DNA of 64,000 nt from Allobogoriella alba. GTDB lineage: Bacteria; Actinomycetota; Actinomycetes; Actinomycetales; Actinomycetaceae. How positions within the stretch are numbered: the first letter of the stretch is position 1; the number at the start of each line of letters is the position of its first letter. Where the stretch lies: NCBI RefSeq assembly GCF_042665525.1, contig NZ_JBHTCQ010000003.1:124001-188000 (forward strand), in the 5' to 3' direction. Below, in pieces: positions 60,531 through 64,000 of the stretch. The notes beneath the pieces were generated by a model that saw only the letters and a list, made by a program, of their open reading frames with translations, did no database searches and was not told where the DNA came from. A program made the position numbers and the translations under genes.

Positions 60531-61822
60531 TGATCCCGAGCACCCGGGCGGCGCTGGTCACCGCCCTCGGCGCCGTCCCGGTGGGCCTGTGGCCGCGGCT
60601 GTCCACGCTGGCGCTCTGGGGCGGCCTGGTGGTGCTCGCCTGCGTACTCGACTGGCTGCTGGCCGCCTCACCGAGGGACGTGCGCGTCGAGCGGTCGGTG
60701 CCCGGCTCGGTCCGGCTCGGTGAGCCGGCCACGTCGACGGTGACGGTGACGAACACGGGCCGACGGCGGCTGCGGGCGCTGGTGCGGGACGCCTGGCCGC
60801 CGTCCGCCGGGGCGGCGGAGAACCGGCACCGGGTGACGGTCCCTGCCGGTGAGCGCCGTCGGGTGCGCACGGCGCTGCTGCCCACCCGCCGCGGGGAGCG
60901 GCCCGCCGACCAGGTCACCGTCCGCTCGTCCGGCCCGCTCGGCATGGCCGCACGGCAACGGTCGCTGCCCGCGCCGGCGAGCCTGAGGGTGCTGCCACCG
61001 TTCCACTCCCGCCGCCACCTGCCCTCCCGCCTCGCTCGGCTCCGCGAGATCGACGGCCGGGCGGCCGTGCTGGTGCGCGGGCAGGGCACCGAGTTCGACT
61101 CGCTGCGCGAGTACGTCATCGGTGACGACGTCCGCGCGATCGACTGGCGCGCGACGGCGCGCCGGGCCGACGTCGTGGTCCGTACCTGGCGGCCCGAGCG
61201 GGACCGGCGGGTGCTGGTGGTGCTGGACGTGGCACGGCTGTCGGCCGCCCGGCTCGGCGACGCACCGCGCCTGGACGCCCAGATCGAGGCGGCGCTGCTG
61301 CTGGCCGCGCTGGCCACTCGCGCCGGGGACCGGGTCGACCTGGTCGCGATCGACAGCCAGGTCCGTGCCCGGGTCACCGGAGAGTCGGGGCCGCGGCTGA
61401 TGAGCGCCCTGGCACAGTCGCTCTCCGGTGTCGAGCCGTCGCTGGTCGAGCTCAGCACGGTCACCGTGACGCAGGTGGTGCGCGACTCCCTCTCCCAGCG
61501 CGCGCTCGTGGTGCTGCTGACGGCGCTGGAGCCGTCCGCGATCACCACCGGGCTGCTGCCGGTGGTGGGCGCGATCGCCCACGACCACACGGTGGTGCTG
61601 GCCTCCGCGGCAGATCCCGAGGTCGCCGAGCTGCGTGCCGACCGGTCCTCCGCCGACGCCGTCTACGACGCCGCGGCCGCCGAGCGCGCGGCCCTGGAGC
61701 GGGACGCCGTCGCCGTCCGGCTGCGGCGCCGAGGCGTCGAGGTCGTCGAGGCGACGCCCGAGGAGCTCGCCCCCGCCCTCGCGGACACCTACCTCGCGCT
61801 CAAGGCCGCCGGACGCCTCTAG
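60530..61822 (+). CDS. DUF58 domain membrane protein
   Basis: 430 residues. Two N-terminal helices (about 7-45) anchor it. A beta-sandwich-like extracellular or cytoplasmic region follows, then the DUF58 core REYVIGDDVRAIDWRATARR and a VWA-like segment VVRTWRPERDRRVLVVLDVA with a MIDAS-type D-x-A-x-L. It is the predicted client of the MoxR ATPase encoded just upstream. In mycobacteria the moxR2 locus has the same order DUF4350-MoxR-DUF58. Start ATG 60530 within TGATG. Confidence 0.93.
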   Translation: MIPSTRAALVTALGAVPVGLWPRLSTLALWGGLVVLACVLDWLLAASPRDVRVERSVPGSVRLGEPATSTVTVTNTGRRRLRALVRDAWPPSAGAAENRHRVTVPAGERRRVRTALLPTRRGERPADQVTVRSSGPLGMAARQRSLPAPASLRVLPPFHSRRHLPSRLARLREIDGRAAVLVRGQGTEFDSLREYVIGDDVRAIDWRATARRADVVVRTWRPERDRRVLVVLDVARLSAARLGDAPRLDAQIEAALLLAALATRAGDRVDLVAIDSQVRARVTGESGPRLMSALAQSLSGVEPSLVELSTVTVTQVVRDSLSQRALVVLLTALEPSAITTGLLPVVGAIAHDHTVVLASAADPEVAELRADRSSADAVYDAAAAERAALERDAVAVRLRRRGVEVVEATPEELAPALADTYLALKAAGRL

Positions 61823-61896
61823 CAGGCGCGCCGCTGCCCGCGGGTGCGCCGGAAAATCCGTGGGGCGGGCCGTCCCCGGAACCGTAACGTTGCCGG

Positions 61897-64000
61897 GTGA
61901 CCTCGCAGGACACGCTCCTCGGCGATCCGCCGGTGCAGCGGCCCGAGCGCCCGGCGGCCGCGACGGCGGACCCGAGCCGGACGCTGGACTGGCGACGCCT
62001 GCGCGGCCCGCTCTCCGCCGTCGCGCTGACCGCGTTGGCCGTCGGGGCGACCGGCCAGGCCGTCGGCACCGTCGCGGCCGGACGTCTCGCCGAGCAGGCG
62101 ACCGTCGTCGGTCTGCTGCTGCTGGCGCTGTGCATGGTGGGCGGGGCGATCATCGACTCGGCCGGCCAGGTGGTCTGGGCCGGCGTCGTCGACCGGGCCG
62201 AGGGCCGGCTGCGGGGCGACCTGCTCACGGCGGCGATGAGCCAGCCGCTCGCGACACTCTCGGAGCAGGCTGTCGGCGAGGTCCTGGACCGGGTCGACGA
62301 CGACACGCACGCCGTCGGCACGCTCGTCCGACGCCAGCTGTGGAGCGCCGGCCGCACGGTGGCCGGCGTCGTGCCGATGTGGGTGGTCGCCGGGCTGACC
62401 TGGTGGCCCGCCTGGTTCGCGTTCCCCGCCCTCGGTGCCGTCGTCGTGCTGCTGGTCCGCCCGCTGCTCGGGGAGATCGCGCGCCGCAAGGTGGTCGAGG
62501 AGGTGGCCTGGACCGACCACGCCGCGGCCTTCGAGGAGGCGGTCGCGGCCCGCAACGACCTGCGCACCAGCCTGGGGCAGCCGTTCGCGGTCCGCCGCCT
62601 GGCGCAGCTCTCCGCCGAGGTCCACCGCACGTTCGCGCGGGTGGTGCGGCTGGAGGCCTGGCTCATCACCAAGAGCGAGGTCATCCTGCACGCCCTGCTC
62701 GGCGGCGTCGCCATCGCCGGCGTGGCCGCGGTCGCCGGGGGCGGCCTGTCCATCGCGAGCATCGTCACGCTCTTCCTGGTCACGGCGATGCTCGTGGGCT
62801 CGGTGTCGAACATGGTGCAGCACCTCCCGGACATCCAGGAGGGGCTCGGGGCGGTGATCCGTCTGCGGCAGATGCTCGGTGTCGAGCCCGAGCCTGAGGG
62901 TGGCGCCGACGTCCCCGACGGGCCGCTGGAGCTGCGGGTGCACGACCTGCGGTTCGCGTACGACGAGGGCACCTTCGCGCTCCAGGACGTCTCGCTGCGG
63001 GTGCCCGCCGGGCAGACGGTGGCCCTGGTCGGACGCACGGGCTCGGGCAAGTCCACGCTCGCGGCCCTGTTCTCCCGGGCCGTGGAGCCCCCGCGGGGGT
63101 CGGTGTTCCTGGGCGGCGTGGACCTGCGCGACCTGGACCTGCAGAAGCTGCGTGCCGCGGTCGGCGTGGTCACCCAGCGGACCGAGCTGCTCTCCGGCAC
63201 GCTCGCCGAGAACATCGCGCTCTTCGCACCGGTCCCGCGCGCCGACATCGAGGCCGCCGTGGCCGAGCTACGGCTCGGCGAGTGGGTGGCGAGCCTCCCG
63301 GACGGGCTGGACACCCAGCTCGGTCCCGGCGGCACGGCGCTGTCCGCCGGCGAGGAGCAGCTCGTCGCGTTCGCCCGCCTGCTCGTGCGTCAGGTGCAGG
63401 TGGTCGTGCTCGACGAGGCGACCGCCCGGATGGACCCGCTGACCGAGGCCCGGGTCGTCGCCGCGTCCGAGCGGCTGCTGCGCGGCCGGACGGGTGTGCT
63501 CATCGCCCACCGGCTCTCCACCATCGAGCGGGCCGGCCTGGTCGCCGTCCTCGACCACGGCCGGGTGGTCCAGCACGGGCCGCGCACCGAGCTGGCCACG
63601 GCCCCCGGCCCCTTCCGCGACCTGCTGACGGCAAGCGCCGCCGCCGGCCCGCTGCTCGCCGAGGACGAGGCGCCTGCGACGTCTGTGCCCGGGCACGGAG
63701 ACGCCCACGACGGCGCAGGGGACCCGGCCCCGTCGGCCGACGCGACCGCGGTGGGAGCGCGCCGCCGGCACGGCACTCCCCCGGAGCTGCCGGACCCCGG
63801 TGACGGGCCGAGCCTCGCCCGCAGCGTGCTGCACTCTCTGCTGGTCCGTCCGCGGTGGGGGTTGTGGGGAGCGGTGCTCTTCCTCGTCTCCAGCCTGGTC
63901 GCCGCCCAGGGTGCGGTGACCGGGTACCTGTGGGGCGGCATCGTGCAGACCCTGCAGTCCGGCGAGGCCGTGCCGTGGCTGCGTCTCGTCCTGCTGGCCG
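61897..64000 (+). CDS. ABC exporter, first TMD-NBD half complete, second TMD starting, truncated by window end
   Basis: At least 701 codons with no stop. Part 1 is a six-helix exporter membrane domain (about residues 40-325). Part 2 is an NBD with Walker A VALVGRTGSGKSTLA near residue 385, a deviant signature LSAGEEQ and Walker B VVVLDEATARMDP. Part 3, after an Ala/Pro-rich linker of about 60 residues, starts a second membrane domain (RSVLHSLLVRPRWGLWGAVL). So the gene encodes either two fused half-transporters or a full exporter. A TAACGT box at 61885-61890 sits six bases before GTG 61897 (leaderless). Cargo unknown. Confidence 0.85.
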   Translation, partial: MTSQDTLLGDPPVQRPERPAAATADPSRTLDWRRLRGPLSAVALTALAVGATGQAVGTVAAGRLAEQATVVGLLLLALCMVGGAIIDSAGQVVWAGVVDRAEGRLRGDLLTAAMSQPLATLSEQAVGEVLDRVDDDTHAVGTLVRRQLWSAGRTVAGVVPMWVVAGLTWWPAWFAFPALGAVVVLLVRPLLGEIARRKVVEEVAWTDHAAAFEEAVAARNDLRTSLGQPFAVRRLAQLSAEVHRTFARVVRLEAWLITKSEVILHALLGGVAIAGVAAVAGGGLSIASIVTLFLVTAMLVGSVSNMVQHLPDIQEGLGAVIRLRQMLGVEPEPEGGADVPDGPLELRVHDLRFAYDEGTFALQDVSLRVPAGQTVALVGRTGSGKSTLAALFSRAVEPPRGSVFLGGVDLRDLDLQKLRAAVGVVTQRTELLSGTLAENIALFAPVPRADIEAAVAELRLGEWVASLPDGLDTQLGPGGTALSAGEEQLVAFARLLVRQVQVVVLDEATARMDPLTEARVVAASERLLRGRTGVLIAHRLSTIERAGLVAVLDHGRVVQHGPRTELATAPGPFRDLLTASAAAGPLLAEDEAPATSVPGHGDAHDGAGDPAPSADATAVGARRRHGTPPELPDPGDGPSLARSVLHSLLVRPRWGLWGAVLFLVSSLVAAQGAVTGYLWGGIVQTLQSGEAVPWLRLVLLA

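Overview
This window is about 72-74% G+C (by eye) and densely coded. It comes from an actinomycete chromosome (Actinomycetota), most likely of the order Micrococcales near Cellulomonadaceae, Promicromonosporaceae or their relatives; the family is an inference. Supporting genes are the fused 2-oxoglutarate enzyme Kgd, the MtrA-MtrB-LpqB signalling operon, a mycothiol-type SigR/SigH-RsrA pair, the tiny actinobacterial ribosomal protein bL37, a SecA without a zinc tail beside an Rv3235-like gene, and several genes that look leaderless (a TANNNT box 6-7 bases before the start codon). I see no insertion sequence, prophage, integrase, CRISPR array or rRNA.

Layout. 1-5650: a truncated membrane protein, tRNA-Arg(CCG), a glycerophosphodiesterase, an M23 peptidase and two adjacent CNNM/CBS proteins. 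5925-10430: Kgd and an SGNH hydrolase. 10497-20450: molybdenum-cofactor genes in two groups (moaA-moaD on +; moaE, a DUF6457 protein and a possible TorD-type chaperone on -). Between them lie a spermidine-synthase-like gene with no stop in frame, a frameshifted two-module VOC gene, a beta-propeller phytase and an ArsR-SRPBCC pair. 20568-25753: bL37, a PAP2 phosphatase, rsrA-sigR, DoxX, aroA, rsgA. 25804-31643: an alcohol dehydrogenase, two GT4 glycosyltransferases around a DMT transporter, and a hydrolase. 31715-37303: hisN, a DUF1992 protein, sbcD-sbcC. 37287-42224: DUF6912, an orphan CpaE-like ATPase with a SAF-domain protein, an excisionase-type HTH protein, a possible Sm-fold protein, LysM and Rv3235-like genes. 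42236-44109: an FMN reductase/LLM monooxygenase pair with a clear operator. 44140-50844: secA, a tightly coupled three-gene cluster (DUF72, UdgX, a YcaQ/AlkZ-type glycosylase) and hpf. 51107-56110: comF and lpqB-mtrB-mtrA. 56205-64000: an envelope operon (polytopic membrane protein, DUF4129, DUF4350, MoxR, DUF58), then a truncated ABC exporter.

How the genes work together. Many neighbours overlap by 1-4 bases (ATGA, GTGA or TGATG), so translational coupling is the rule. The most distinctive unit is the DUF72-UdgX-AZL operon, which joins a uracil-trapping protein to a predicted crosslink glycosylase carrying the QID catalytic motif. The second is the Mo-cofactor region, where an 81-bp duplicated element begins inside the last codons of moaA. 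The third is the SAF/CpaE-like pair, which has no pilus genes nearby. Two apparent single-base defects lie within 800 bp of each other (12.9-13.7 kb) and should be checked against reads before biology is inferred.
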